From the NCBI GenBank assembly GCA_900555605.1, contig USLW01000003.1, forward strand, positions 1 to 19,564: DNA of 19,564 nt, written 5' to 3'. The notes below the pieces were generated by a model. That model had not been told where the DNA came from. It saw only the letters and a list, made by a program, of their open reading frames with translations, and searched no databases. Of this stretch, positions 1 to 6,373 are shown one piece after another. The first letter of the stretch is position 1. Each line of letters opens with the position of its first letter. The DNA comes from an uncultured Clostridium sp. Lineage in GTDB: Bacteria; Bacillota; Clostridia; UBA1212; UBA1255. The translations under genes and the position numbers were made by a program.

Positions 1-694
1 GGCCACCCGCGGTCTCCGATAGACAGCTGGCACCGAATATACTGTGCCGCTCCCCGCAGGAGGGACATTGGAAGTAAGACATATTTTCCACGATTCCCAG
101 CACCGGAACATCCATCATGTCTGCCATTCTGACCGCCTTCTCCACAATCATGGCCACCAGCTCCTGCGGCGAAGTCACTACCACAATTCCATCTACAGGC
201 AAAGATTGAAATACGGTCAGCGGCACGTCTCCGGTTCCCGGAGGCATATCTACAAACATGTAATCCACATCGCCCCAAAGAACATCGGTCCAGAACTGCT
301 TGACCGTACCGGCAATAATCGGTCCCCGCCAAACCACGGGATCATTGGTATCTTCAAGCAGCAGATTTACAGACATGATTTTAATGCCGGTCTTCGTTTC
401 AACAGGAAGAATTCCATCCTCATTTCCCATAGCCTTCTCTTTGATTCCGAAGGTTTTCGGGATCGACGGTCCGGTGATATCCGCATCTAAAATCGCCGTC
501 CGATATCCTTTCCGCTGCATTAGAACAGCGAACATAGAGGTAACAAGGGACTTTCCGACCCCGCCTTTGCCGCTGACAACAGCTATGACTTTTCCGATAT
601 GGGACGTTGCATGCGGCTTTTCCTTTAAATTCTGTGCGCGCTCCGCACAATCCGCACCGCAGTGACTGCAGTCATGATCGCAGTTTTCATTCAT
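1..694 (-). CDS. mrp: Mrp/NBP35-family Fe-S cluster carrier ATPase (3' end beyond window)
   Basis: This is a SIMIBI-class P-loop ATPase of the Mrp/ApbC/NBP35 family, which in known members binds and transfers [4Fe-4S] clusters in the cytoplasm. Translating the minus strand from the ATG at 694 gives 231 uninterrupted codons that run off the window. Residues 41-49 are the deviant Walker A SGKGGVGKS, followed by the switch regions LDADITGPS and VDMPPGTGD. A CxxC (YFQCPSCG) near the visible end is the cluster-binding motif of the family. The N-terminus carries extra cysteines at C5, C9, C12 and C16, recalling the ferredoxin-like N-terminal motif of NBP35 proteins. The start overlaps the end of the upstream DUF134 gene by 8 bp (ATGAATGA), so the two are translationally coupled. 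The C-terminus is missing only because the window ends. Confidence 0.93.
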   Translation of the reverse strand, partial: MNENCDHDCSHCGADCAERAQNLKEKPHATSHIGKVIAVVSGKGGVGKSLVTSMFAVLMQRKGYRTAILDADITGPSIPKTFGIKEKAMGNEDGILPVETKTGIKIMSVNLLLEDTNDPVVWRGPIIAGTVKQFWTDVLWGDVDYMFVDMPPGTGDVPLTVFQSLPVDGIVVVTSPQELVAMIVEKAVRMADMMDVPVLGIVENMSYFQCPSCGERHSIFGASCLSETAGG

Positions 695-1097
695 ACTCCG
701 TTTTCCTCTTTTCCATAATGATTTCTTCTGTAAGATGATCCGTGTCGTCCTGAAACGTGCAGCAGCAGAGTCCATTTGCAGTACGGCAGGTTTCGCCTCT
801 GTCGCAGAGCGCTACGTTTCCGCCCTCAATCATAAGGCGCTTGCCATTCACCACTGCATCCGCAATTTTCCGGCGTGCTGCTTCATAAATTCCCGTTACC
901 GTGGTTCGGGAAATCCCCATCTGCTTTGCGCACTGGGCCTGTGTCAGCGCCTGCAGGTCAAGCAGACGGATCACTTCATATTCATCTCTTCCTAAGCGGA
1001 CAACCTGACAGGCCTCTGTCTCCCGGATCCCGATGGGCGCAAATCCGCGCGGACAGGGCATCGCGCAGACGCGCCTGCATTTTTGCGGTCTCGGCAA
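687..1097 (-). CDS. DUF134 (UPF0251) family DNA-binding protein
   Basis: This 136-residue protein belongs to the DUF134 family, small proteins with a sigma-region-4-like helix-turn-helix often encoded beside Mrp/NBP35 ATPases or dinitrogenase-cofactor proteins. The N-terminus MPRPQKCRRVCAMP is the family signature. The HTH lies at about residues 50-72 (LTQAQCAKQMGISRTTVTGI). The C-terminal part is cysteine-rich (C98, C104, C111-113), which could bind a metal or an Fe-S cluster. The start is a TTG at 1097: the conserved family N-terminus begins exactly there and GAGGTGA lies just upstream. It is the first gene of a two-gene operon with mrp and has a near-consensus promoter at 1151-1178. A role as regulator of the Mrp operon is an inference. 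Confidence 0.9.
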   Translation of the reverse strand: MPRPQKCRRVCAMPCPRGFAPIGIRETEACQVVRLGRDEYEVIRLLDLQALTQAQCAKQMGISRTTVTGIYEAARRKIADAVVNGKRLMIEGGNVALCDRGETCRTANGLCCCTFQDDTDHLTEEIIMEKRKTEYE

Positions 1098-1150
1098 TAC
1101 AGTTCACCTCTGTTTCGTGCATAGACCGCTGCCGGCTTATGCTACGTCAA

Positions 1151-1178
1151 ATTATACCCCGATTCCGACATATGTCAA
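1151..1178 (-). promoter_or_regulatory. Sigma-70-type promoter of the DUF134-mrp operon
   Basis: On the minus strand TTGACA (1178-1173) is followed after 16 bp by TATAAT (1156-1151); both boxes are perfect. The predicted transcript begins near 1143, about 45 bases before the TTG start of the DUF134 gene. The -35 region sits in the short palindrome GACATATGTC. Confidence 0.82.
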
Positions 1179-1225
1179 TAAACAATTCATCACCCGTTCA
1201 CGGCGTGTTTTTTTGTTTGTTTTTA

Positions 1226-1254
1226 TTGACAAGAAATTTAATCTCATTTATAAT
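1226..1254 (+). promoter_or_regulatory. Sigma-70-type promoter of the tRNA gene
   Basis: TTGACA (1226-1231), a 17-bp spacer and TATAAT (1249-1254) form a fully consensus promoter. It precedes the tRNA by about 80 bases of leader with no coding content, and it diverges from the DUF134-mrp promoter with 47 bp between the -35 boxes. Confidence 0.85.
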
Positions 1255-1332
1255 GTGACGGATGGCTGATAAACCATATGGTCTTAATCTAAAAAGCCGT
1301 ATGGGCATTGCCCCAAAAAGACTAACAAATAG

Positions 1333-1409
1333 GGATCATTAGCTCAGTTGGTCAGAGCTACCGGCTCATAACCGGTTGGTCCGGGGTTCGAGTCCCTGAT
1401 GATCCACCA
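1333..1409 (+). tRNA. tRNA with CAU anticodon (elongator Met, or Ile2)
   Basis: A complete 77-nt cloverleaf is visible. The acceptor stem GGATCAT pairs with ATGATCC, followed by discriminator A and an encoded CCA. The D-arm is GCTC/GAGC, the anticodon stem ACCGG/CCGGT encloses loop CTCATAA with anticodon CAT, and the T-arm is CGGGG TTCGAGT CCCTG. The first acceptor pair is a proper G-C and the anticodon stem lacks the three consecutive GC pairs of initiators, so this is not initiator tRNA. CAU could be elongator methionine or the lysidine-modified Ile2 isoacceptor; sequence by eye does not settle it. A terminator follows immediately. Confidence 0.95.
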
Positions 1410-1412
1410 AAT

Positions 1413-1454
1413 AAGAACGCTAATTTTGATATAAAGTTAGCGTTCTTTATTTTT
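1413..1454 (+). terminator. Rho-independent terminator of the tRNA
   Basis: An 11-bp perfect stem (AAGAACGCTAA at 1413-1423 with TTAGCGTTCTT at 1437-1447) and a 13-nt loop are followed by a T-rich run, starting 3 nt after the tRNA CCA. Confidence 0.85.
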
Positions 1455-1505
1455 GCTCAAAAAGCTTTATTTTATGGGCATTTCGGGACTTTTCAAATTC
1501 AAACG

Positions 1506-1541
1506 AAGCCGTCGCAGCGGTCTGCTGTGGCGGCTTTTTCT
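1506..1541 (+). terminator. Second hairpin with T-run downstream of the tRNA
   Basis: AAGCCGTCGCAGC (1506-1518) pairs with GCTGTGGCGGCTT (1524-1536) with two G-U wobbles and a 5-nt loop, followed by TTT and, shortly after, another TTTTT. It is a strong terminator shape, but no gene lies between it and the tRNA terminator. It may be a back-up terminator or the remnant of a displaced gene's 3' end. Confidence 0.65.
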
Positions 1542-1576
1542 GCTTTTTGGGGTTGATTTGCGTTTTAATCGGCTTT

Positions 1577-1632
1577 GTAATCGTTAAAAGATAGGTATTC
1601 GTTAAATTTTAGAGGTAATCGTTAAAAGATAG
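1577..1632. repeat. Three tandem 18-bp AT-rich repeats
   Basis: GTAATCGTTAAAAGATAG occurs perfectly at 1577-1594 and 1615-1632. A diverged copy, GTATTCGTTAAATTTTAG, lies between them at 1595-1612; the third copy is offset by 2 bp. There is no ORF here. The direct, closely spaced arrangement resembles iterons or integrase/excisionase arm-type sites, and its place between a tRNA and an XRE regulator fits a mobile-element end. No binding protein can be named. Confidence 0.7.
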
Positions 1633-1644
1633 AAAATAGCAAAG

Positions 1645-1693
1645 AAAAAGCACATTGTGCCTCTCCTCTTTGAGAGGTTCAATGTGCTTTTTT
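1645..1693 (-). terminator. Terminator of the XRE regulator gene
   Basis: A 13-bp perfect outer stem (1645-1657 with 1680-1692) continues into a CCTCTC/GAGAGG inner stem. On the minus strand it begins within the stop codon of the XRE gene and is followed by a T-run. The A and T runs flank it symmetrically, so it could act in both directions. Confidence 0.8.
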
Positions 1694-1994
1694 ACATCGT
1701 ATTCATCAAATCAAGCAATAGTCGTTTCTGCTCATCCGTCAGGGTACTCCACTTTGAAAAGAGCTCCTGCTGTTCGGGTGTTAATGCGTTCGGCTCATCC
1801 CCTTCGGAGAAGAACTGTGCCAAGGTGATCCGAAACGCTTTGCAGACCGCTTTCAATGTAGGGAGCGTGGGTGCGTTGTTTCTGTTGAACATATTTGTAA
1901 CGGTGGAATGGGATAACTCTGCTTCCTTTGCCAAGCGATAATCCGTCCAGCCGCGTTCTTCCATCAATTGCTTCATTCTTTTTTGTGCATCCAT
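1692..1994 (-). CDS. XRE-family helix-turn-helix transcriptional regulator
   Basis: This 100-residue protein has a Cro/CI-type HTH in its first 65 residues: RMKQLMEERGWTDYRLAKEA, then ELSHSTVTNMFNR as recognition region, and the family's NAPTLPTLKAVCKAFRI. The C-terminal tail (LTPEQQELFSKWSTLTDEQKRLLLDLMNTM) is helical and typical of small clostridial repressors of this type. The ATG at 1994 is preferred: AGGTGAGG lies just upstream, whereas the in-frame TTG at 2009 has no ribosome binding site. The gene diverges from the small gene at 2101 across a palindromic operator that covers its own promoter, so negative autoregulation is likely. Such pairs are common on mobile elements and prophages. 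Confidence 0.9.
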   Translation of the reverse strand: MDAQKRMKQLMEERGWTDYRLAKEAELSHSTVTNMFNRNNAPTLPTLKAVCKAFRITLAQFFSEGDEPNALTPEQQELFSKWSTLTDEQKRLLLDLMNTM

Positions 1995-2018
1995 ACCCTC
2001 ACCTACCAATCTGTATCT

Positions 2019-2077
2019 ATTATAATCCCCAAAAGGGTGATATCAAGGTTACTCTTTTGGAATAGCGGTAATACTAT
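2019..2077. promoter_or_regulatory. Divergent promoters with a 32-bp palindromic operator
   Basis: For the XRE gene, minus strand, TTGATA (2046-2041), 16 bp and TATAAT (2024-2019). For the gene at 2101, plus strand, TTACTC (2049-2054), 17 bp and TACTAT (2072-2077). An imperfect palindrome runs from CCAAAAGGGT (2029-2038) to ACTCTTTTGG (2051-2060), overlapping the spacer and -35 of the XRE promoter and the -35 of the plus-strand one. A dimeric repressor bound there could silence both; the XRE protein is the obvious candidate. Confidence 0.7.
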
Positions 2078-2100
2078 TAAAAAAGCAGGAGGATTGCACA

Positions 2101-2352
2101 ATGGAAAAGCAAGATAACTTCTTTGAGCGGTTGGCTCGTGAAAGAAATATTACGGTGGAGCAGATGAAAGAAATCATCTCGGCTCGGATAAAGCAAGGAC
2201 TCAATGATCCTGACCCCGATAAACGCAAATCCTGGGAGGCTATTCCCTGCGAAGGTGATATACCAACGCCGGAGGAATGGTTGAAGTATGCGGTGGAAAA
2301 ATTGGAGATAAGCGGTCAGGAAGATTTGCTACAATGGCCGACAAATCAATAA
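2101..2352 (+). CDS. Small protein resembling stand-alone Spo0A C-terminal-type domains
   Basis: This 83-residue protein has AGGAGG 8 nt before its ATG. Its pattern, ERLARERNITVEQMKEIISA, then NDPDPDKRKSWEAIPCEGD and PTPEEWLKYAVEKL, matches a recurrent family of short Firmicutes proteins often annotated as sporulation initiation factor Spo0A C-terminal domain proteins. I recognise the family from memory and could not search. An N-terminal helical segment could be a degenerate HTH. It diverges from the XRE regulator and probably shares its operator. It ends 20 bp before the convergent LysR gene with no clear terminator between. Function is unknown. Confidence 0.75.
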   Translation: MEKQDNFFERLARERNITVEQMKEIISARIKQGLNDPDPDKRKSWEAIPCEGDIPTPEEWLKYAVEKLEISGQEDLLQWPTNQ

Positions 2353-2372
2353 TATTTACAAAGCAAAACAGC

Positions 2373-3260
2373 TTACTCTGCTGAAAGAATAATGCTCTGC
2401 AATCTCTTTAAGAATTGCTCTGCTGCTCTTGAAAACACCTGATACTTTTTCCACACGATGCAAAGACCGGCTTCAAGTGTCGGAGAAAGCGGACGGAAGC
2501 ATAATTCACTCTCTCCCGTAGTGTTGACGAGCTTATCTAAAGCGATTGCATAGCCAAATCCTTTTTTTACAAAATGGGAAGCGTTATAAATCAAATCATA
2601 AGTTGTTACAATGTTCATCTTCGAGATGTCACGCTTCATCCAAGCCGACATCTCACTGCTTGCAGTGGTCTGATGAGAAATAATCAAAGGTTTGTCCCAT
2701 AAATCCTCGGCACAGACTGTTTCTTTTTCTGCAAGTGGACTGTCTTTTCGCATGAGGACACCCCAAGTATCTTTTTGTGGCAAGCGCATATAGTCATACT
2801 TTGTAATATCCACAGGCTCGACCAATAATCCAAAATCAATCAATCCTTTGTCAAGCCGCTCGGTCACATGATTTGCGTCACCGCTGTAAATATGATAACG
2901 GATTAACGGATGTTCTTTCTGCAAATCTTTTGCTGCCTGTGCGATAACATAAATTGCGTCCGTTTCACCACCGCCGATATATACATCTCCGCTTATATTT
3001 TCATCGGAAGCGGAAAGCTCTGCCTTTGTCTTTTCCATTAAATCAACAAGTTCCTCCGCCCGTTTGCGGAGCAGCATACCGTCCTCTGTCAAGGTTACCT
3101 TTTTGCTTCCCCGAATCAGCAGTTGTTTTCCGAGTTCTTCTTCCAAATCTTTTAATTGTCTCGACAGCGGTGGCTGAGTCATATGCAGGACTTCAGCCGC
3201 TTTTGTTATACTTTCCTCTCTGGCGACAGCAAGAAAATATCCCAATACGCGAATGTCCAT
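2373..3260 (-). CDS. LysR-family transcriptional regulator (module A)
   Basis: This is a 295-residue LysR-type regulator with an N-terminal winged HTH (residues 1-60; AAEVLHMTQPPLSRQLKDLE is the recognition region), a linker helix, and a C-terminal periplasmic-binding-like effector domain from about residue 90 (DVYIGGGETDAIYVIAQAA). The ATG at 3260 is chosen because GGGAGG precedes it and the family N-terminus starts there; the open frame extends 44 codons further upstream without support. It is divergent from the redox operon starting at 3387, the classical layout for a LysR activator of its neighbour. The regulator at 9054 is a close paralogue over the whole length, with blocks such as SRQLKDLEEELGKQL and TGESxLCFRPLSP identical. 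The inducer is unknown. Confidence 0.95.
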   Translation of the reverse strand: MDIRVLGYFLAVAREESITKAAEVLHMTQPPLSRQLKDLEEELGKQLLIRGSKKVTLTEDGMLLRKRAEELVDLMEKTKAELSASDENISGDVYIGGGETDAIYVIAQAAKDLQKEHPLIRYHIYSGDANHVTERLDKGLIDFGLLVEPVDITKYDYMRLPQKDTWGVLMRKDSPLAEKETVCAEDLWDKPLIISHQTTASSEMSAWMKRDISKMNIVTTYDLIYNASHFVKKGFGYAIALDKLVNTTGESELCFRPLSPTLEAGLCIVWKKYQVFSRAAEQFLKRLQSIILSAE

Positions 3261-3281
3261 ATTTGCACCTCCCTTGCTTAT

Positions 3282-3310
3282 AGTATAGCATATTTTCTCA
3301 TACCTTTCAA
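3282..3310 (-). promoter_or_regulatory. Promoter of the module A LysR gene
   Basis: Minus strand: TTGAAA (3310-3305), 17-bp spacer, TATACT (3287-3282), with the ribosome binding site about 10 bp beyond. It lies back-to-back with the promoter of the redox operon. Confidence 0.75.
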
Positions 3311-3337
3311 GTATGCGACTCAATATAATATATGTAT

Positions 3338-3365
3338 TTGATATTTTTACGCTTCTGAGTATAAT
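3338..3365 (+). promoter_or_regulatory. Promoter of the module A redox operon
   Basis: TTGATA (3338-3343), 16-bp spacer, TATAAT (3360-3365), then AAGGAGG and the first gene at 3387. The stretch TATTTGATATTTTTA at 3335-3349 resembles the left half of the LysR-type box found upstream of both module B operons, but its right half is degenerate and its distance to the -10 differs. Confidence 0.72.
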
Positions 3366-3386
3366 AGAAATCAAGGAGGCGAGTTC

Positions 3387-3620
3387 ATGCAAAAAAGCAC
3401 AAAGTCAAACCGGGATTTGACAGATATTTTGAAAGATGCAGGATGTGACGAGGCGTTGGAAAAGCAGCTAATCGTATTGAAACAGACCGGACAGACAGAC
3501 GAGTTCCTGCGATTACTTGCAAAACACAAAACAAGCCTGCTCGCAGATCTGCACAGAGTTCAAAAGCGCATCGACTGCCTTGACTTTTTGGTTTACAAAA
3601 TAAAAAAAGAAACGATTTAG
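3387..3620 (+). CDS. Small helical protein, paralogue of the 16480 gene
   Basis: I do not recognise a named family for this 77-residue soluble protein. It is predicted mostly helical. Its pattern is an N-terminal ILKDAGCDE, a middle helix, and the C-terminal block SLLADLHRVQKRIDCLDFLVYKIKK. The gene at 16480 encodes a clear paralogue with the same start (LKDAGCDE) and C-terminal block (LLDDLHKDQKQIDCLDYLVYKL). The C-terminal part recalls the dimerisation helix of MerR-type regulators, without a DNA-binding domain. AAGGAGG stands 7 nt before the ATG. It is the first gene of the operon and its stop codon overlaps the ribosome binding site of the dehydrogenase. A regulatory or scaffold role is only a guess. 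Confidence 0.85.
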   Translation: MQKSTKSNRDLTDILKDAGCDEALEKQLIVLKQTGQTDEFLRLLAKHKTSLLADLHRVQKRIDCLDFLVYKIKKETI

Positions 3621-3633
3621 GAGGAACAATCTT

Positions 3634-4809
3634 ATGAATATGAATTTTGATTTTAACAACCCCACCCGCATTTTATTCGGTAGCGGCAAGCTGAACGAAC
3701 TCGGTAATCAGGCAATGCCCGGCAAAAAGGCAATGGTACTGATTTCAAACGGCAAATCCACAAAAGTAAACGGTTATCTTGACAGAACGCTGGAACAGCT
3801 TCATAAAGCAGGCGTGGAAACCGCTGTGTTTGACGGCATTATGGAAAATCCGTTGAAAGAAGCTGTCATGGACGGCGCAACCTTTGCAAGAGAAAACGGC
3901 TGTGACTTCATCGTAGCCCTCGGAGGCGGCGCAGTGCTGGATTCCTCCGTAGCGATCTCCGCAATGGCAACCAATGACGGCGACCTGTGGGATTATGTGC
4001 AGGGCGGTACAGGAAAAGGCAAGCCGCTTGCAAACAAGGGGCTTCCTATTGTAACCATCACGACTACCGCAGGAACAGGCTCGGAAATAAATTGCTGGGG
4101 CGTTATCTCAAATTTCGAAACCAAAGAAAAAATCGGATTTGGCGATCCGATCCTTACGCCTGTTCTTGCTGTTGTCGATCCTGAGCTGATGAAAACCGTA
4201 CCGCCGAAATACACGGCATATCAGGGCTTTGACGCCTTGTTCCACAACACAGAGGTCATGATTTCAAACGGCGTAAATATTTTCAGCGAAGCCATTGCTT
4301 TGTCGGCAATCGAAAACATCGTGAAGTACCTGCCTCGTGCGGTTAAGGACGGAAATGATTTGGAAGCAAGAGAACATATTGCATACGGCAGTACCGTCGC
4401 AGGCATTACCATGCAGCTTACTTCTACAACCGCACAGCACTCTATGGAGCATTCTATGAGCGCCTACCATCACAATCTGCCCCACGGTGCGGGACTGATT
4501 ATGATTTCAAAAGCATTTGCAGAATTTTTCATTGAGAAGCACGCCTGCGATGAACAGTTTGTCAAGATGGCAAAAGTTATGGATATACCAAATGCCGATA
4601 AGCCGGAGGACTTTATTACCGCACTTTTGAAGTTGCAGAAAGAATGCGGCGTTGCCGATTTGAAAATGAGTGACTACGGTTTTACGCCCGATGAATTTAT
4701 GACATTAGCAAAAGGCGCACGCTCTATGCAAGGAGGGCTGTTCCTTGCAAATCCTTGTGAAATGACGGATGAAGATTGCGCCGCAGTGTTTGAAAAATCA
4801 TATCACTGA
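3634..4809 (+). CDS. Iron-containing (group III) alcohol dehydrogenase
   Basis: This 391-residue cytoplasmic NAD(P)-dependent dehydrogenase belongs to the Fe-ADH family, which interconverts aldehydes or ketones and alcohols. It resembles clostridial butanol dehydrogenases/YugJ. The N-terminal Rossmann-like domain has GGGAVLD at 97-103. The helical C-terminal domain holds the presumed metal ligands D200, H204, H269 and H284 (DALFH, and QHSMEH...LPHGAG), with H273 the additional conserved active-site histidine. The usual lysine after GGGxxxDxxK is replaced by valine (SSVAIS), which could affect cofactor handling. AGGAGG ends 9 nt before the first ATG. It sits between the small helical protein and an aldo/keto reductase, which suggests carbonyl reduction as the shared theme. 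The exact substrate is not deducible. Confidence 0.95.
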   Translation: MNMNFDFNNPTRILFGSGKLNELGNQAMPGKKAMVLISNGKSTKVNGYLDRTLEQLHKAGVETAVFDGIMENPLKEAVMDGATFARENGCDFIVALGGGAVLDSSVAISAMATNDGDLWDYVQGGTGKGKPLANKGLPIVTITTTAGTGSEINCWGVISNFETKEKIGFGDPILTPVLAVVDPELMKTVPPKYTAYQGFDALFHNTEVMISNGVNIFSEAIALSAIENIVKYLPRAVKDGNDLEAREHIAYGSTVAGITMQLTSTTAQHSMEHSMSAYHHNLPHGAGLIMISKAFAEFFIEKHACDEQFVKMAKVMDIPNADKPEDFITALLKLQKECGVADLKMSDYGFTPDEFMTLAKGARSMQGGLFLANPCEMTDEDCAAVFEKSYH

Positions 4810-4831
4810 TAGAAAGGCAGGTATAACAACT

Positions 4832-5776
4832 ATGGCAGCATCTACAACAAAAATTGCTCTTGGCGCTTGGTCTTGGGGTACAGGCGCAGCGGGCGGAGAT
4901 CAGGTTTTTGGAAATCATTTATTTGAAAACGAATTAAAACCAGTATTTGATAAAGCAATGGAATGTGGGTTGAATTTATGGGATACAGCCGCCGTTTACG
5001 GAGAAGGAAGTTCCGAGCGGATTCTTGGAAATTTTATAAAAGAAATCCGTCGTTCAGATGTAATGATATCTACAAAATTCACTCCGCAGATTGCCGACAA
5101 TTCCTCAAATGCCATGCAGGATATGCTTAACGGCAGTAAAAAGCGGCTGCATACGGATGTGATTGATATTTACTGGATTCATAATCCGATGGATGTAGAA
5201 AAATGGACGCCTGATTTGATTCCGTTAGCTCAAAGCGGACAAATCAAGTCAATCGGTGTTTCCAATCACAATCTCGCAGAGATAAAAAGAGCGAATGAAA
5301 TTCTCAATGCGGAGGATTTGAAAGTTTCTGCGGTACAAAATCATTACAGCTTGCTTCATCGCTCGTCTGAGCGTGCGGGGATTTTGGAATACTGCAGGGA
5401 AAACGGTATCACATTTTATTCTTACATGGTATTAGAACAAGGTGCGCTGACTGGCAGATACAACACGCAAAATCCTTTCCCTGAAGGTACAGGTCGTGGA
5501 GATTCATACAATCCTTACTTGGACAAAATTGAACTGCTGGTTGCTGAATTGAAAAGTATAGGAGAAAAATATAACGCAAGTCCTGCACAGATTGCAACCG
5601 CTTGGGCTATCGCAAAGGGGACGCTTCCGATTATCGGTGTGACAAAAGTAAAACAGGTGGAGGAAGCAGCGTCAGCAGCGCAAATCAAACTCTCTGACGA
5701 GGAAATTAAGCGCTTAGAAAGGCTTGGAGATGAAACAGGCGTTCATACCCTTCGTGAGTGGGAAAAGGAGATGTGA
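4832..5776 (+). CDS. Aldo/keto reductase
   Basis: This 314-residue (alpha/beta)8-barrel NADPH-dependent oxidoreductase is of normal length for the family. The catalytic tetrad is visible: D51 (WDTAAVYGEGSSE), Y56, K82 (ISTKF) and H117 (YWIHNPMD). The NADPH-binding C-terminal region is present (IIGVTKVKQVEEAASAA). The ATG at 4832 is preferred because GAAAGGCAGG precedes it and the family N-terminus starts there; the in-frame ATG at 4769 would overlap the dehydrogenase gene. It lies 22 bp after the Fe-ADH stop, in the same operon. It resembles the AKR branch annotated as general aldehyde reductases; the substrate is unknown. Confidence 0.94.
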   Translation: MAASTTKIALGAWSWGTGAAGGDQVFGNHLFENELKPVFDKAMECGLNLWDTAAVYGEGSSERILGNFIKEIRRSDVMISTKFTPQIADNSSNAMQDMLNGSKKRLHTDVIDIYWIHNPMDVEKWTPDLIPLAQSGQIKSIGVSNHNLAEIKRANEILNAEDLKVSAVQNHYSLLHRSSERAGILEYCRENGITFYSYMVLEQGALTGRYNTQNPFPEGTGRGDSYNPYLDKIELLVAELKSIGEKYNASPAQIATAWAIAKGTLPIIGVTKVKQVEEAASAAQIKLSDEEIKRLERLGDETGVHTLREWEKEM

Positions 5777-5779
5777 GTT

Positions 5780-6373
5780 TTGAATGTGGAAGAAGTAATC
5801 AAGTGCTTTACCGATAACATCGATCCTGAAACAGAAAAGCAATTAACAGCCAATGATTTGTTTCAAGAAGCAATAAAAATTACTATGGAGATGAATAATC
5901 AGTACCATACGCCGGACAAACTGCGAAAAATTATGAGCCGACTGACCGGAAAGAAGGTCGATGATACGTTTCGTTTGTTCCCTCCGTTCTATACCGATTT
6001 CGGAAAAAATATTACAATCGGAAAAAATGTGTTCATCAACTCCGGCTGCCACTTTCAGGATCAGGGCGGTATTGTTATCGGAGACAACACGCTGATCGGT
6101 CATAATGTCGTACTTGCCACAATCAATCACGATTTGAATCCGTCGAACAACAGAAAAAACCACTATGCGCCCATCCATATTGCAAGCAATGTATGGATAG
6201 GCTCAAACGCAACAGTTCTTCCGGGAGTTACAATCGGAGAATGGTCGGTCATTGCAGCAGGTGCAGTCGTTACTAAGGATGTGCCTCCCTATACAGTAGC
6301 AGGCGGTGTTCCGGCGAAAGTGATTAAAACCGTGGAGAATGGAGGAAGCCAGAATGAAAGTATTAGCGATTAA
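5780..6373 (+). CDS. Hexapeptide-repeat O-acetyltransferase (maltose/galactoside acetyltransferase-like)
   Basis: This 197-residue protein is a left-handed beta-helix acyltransferase of the maa/lacA type, which transfers acetyl from acetyl-CoA to a hydroxyl group, often of a sugar. The N-terminal Mac-like helical region (to about residue 55) is followed by hexapeptide repeats: [47 protein letters not shown]. The presumed catalytic histidine is H117 in TINHDLNP, and the C-terminal GGVPAKVIK is the family signature. The start is a TTG at 5780, with AAGGAG 9 nt upstream and only 3 nt after the preceding stop. The C-terminal 20 bp overlap the next gene. Such genes are often next to LysR and reductase genes in gut Firmicutes; the acceptor here is unknown. 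Confidence 0.92.
   Translation: MNVEEVIKCFTDNIDPETEKQLTANDLFQEAIKITMEMNNQYHTPDKLRKIMSRLTGKKVDDTFRLFPPFYTDFGKNITIGKNVFINSGCHFQDQGGIVIGDNTLIGHNVVLATINHDLNPSNNRKNHYAPIHIASNVWIGSNATVLPGVTIGEWSVIAAGAVVTKDVPPYTVAGGVPAKVIKTVENGGSQNESISD

Noticed and set aside
44..490. 148-residue plus-strand open frame
   Set aside because: It is antisense to the continuous, motif-rich Mrp reading frame, with low-complexity His/Arg composition and no ribosome binding site.
1333..1409. Initiator tRNA-Met
   Set aside because: The first acceptor pair is a normal G-C and the anticodon stem lacks three consecutive G-C pairs, so it is elongator type or Ile2.
4769..4831. Longer N-terminus for the aldo/keto reductase
   Set aside because: It overlaps the dehydrogenase gene and lacks a ribosome binding site; the family N-terminus and GAAAGGCAGG fit 4832.
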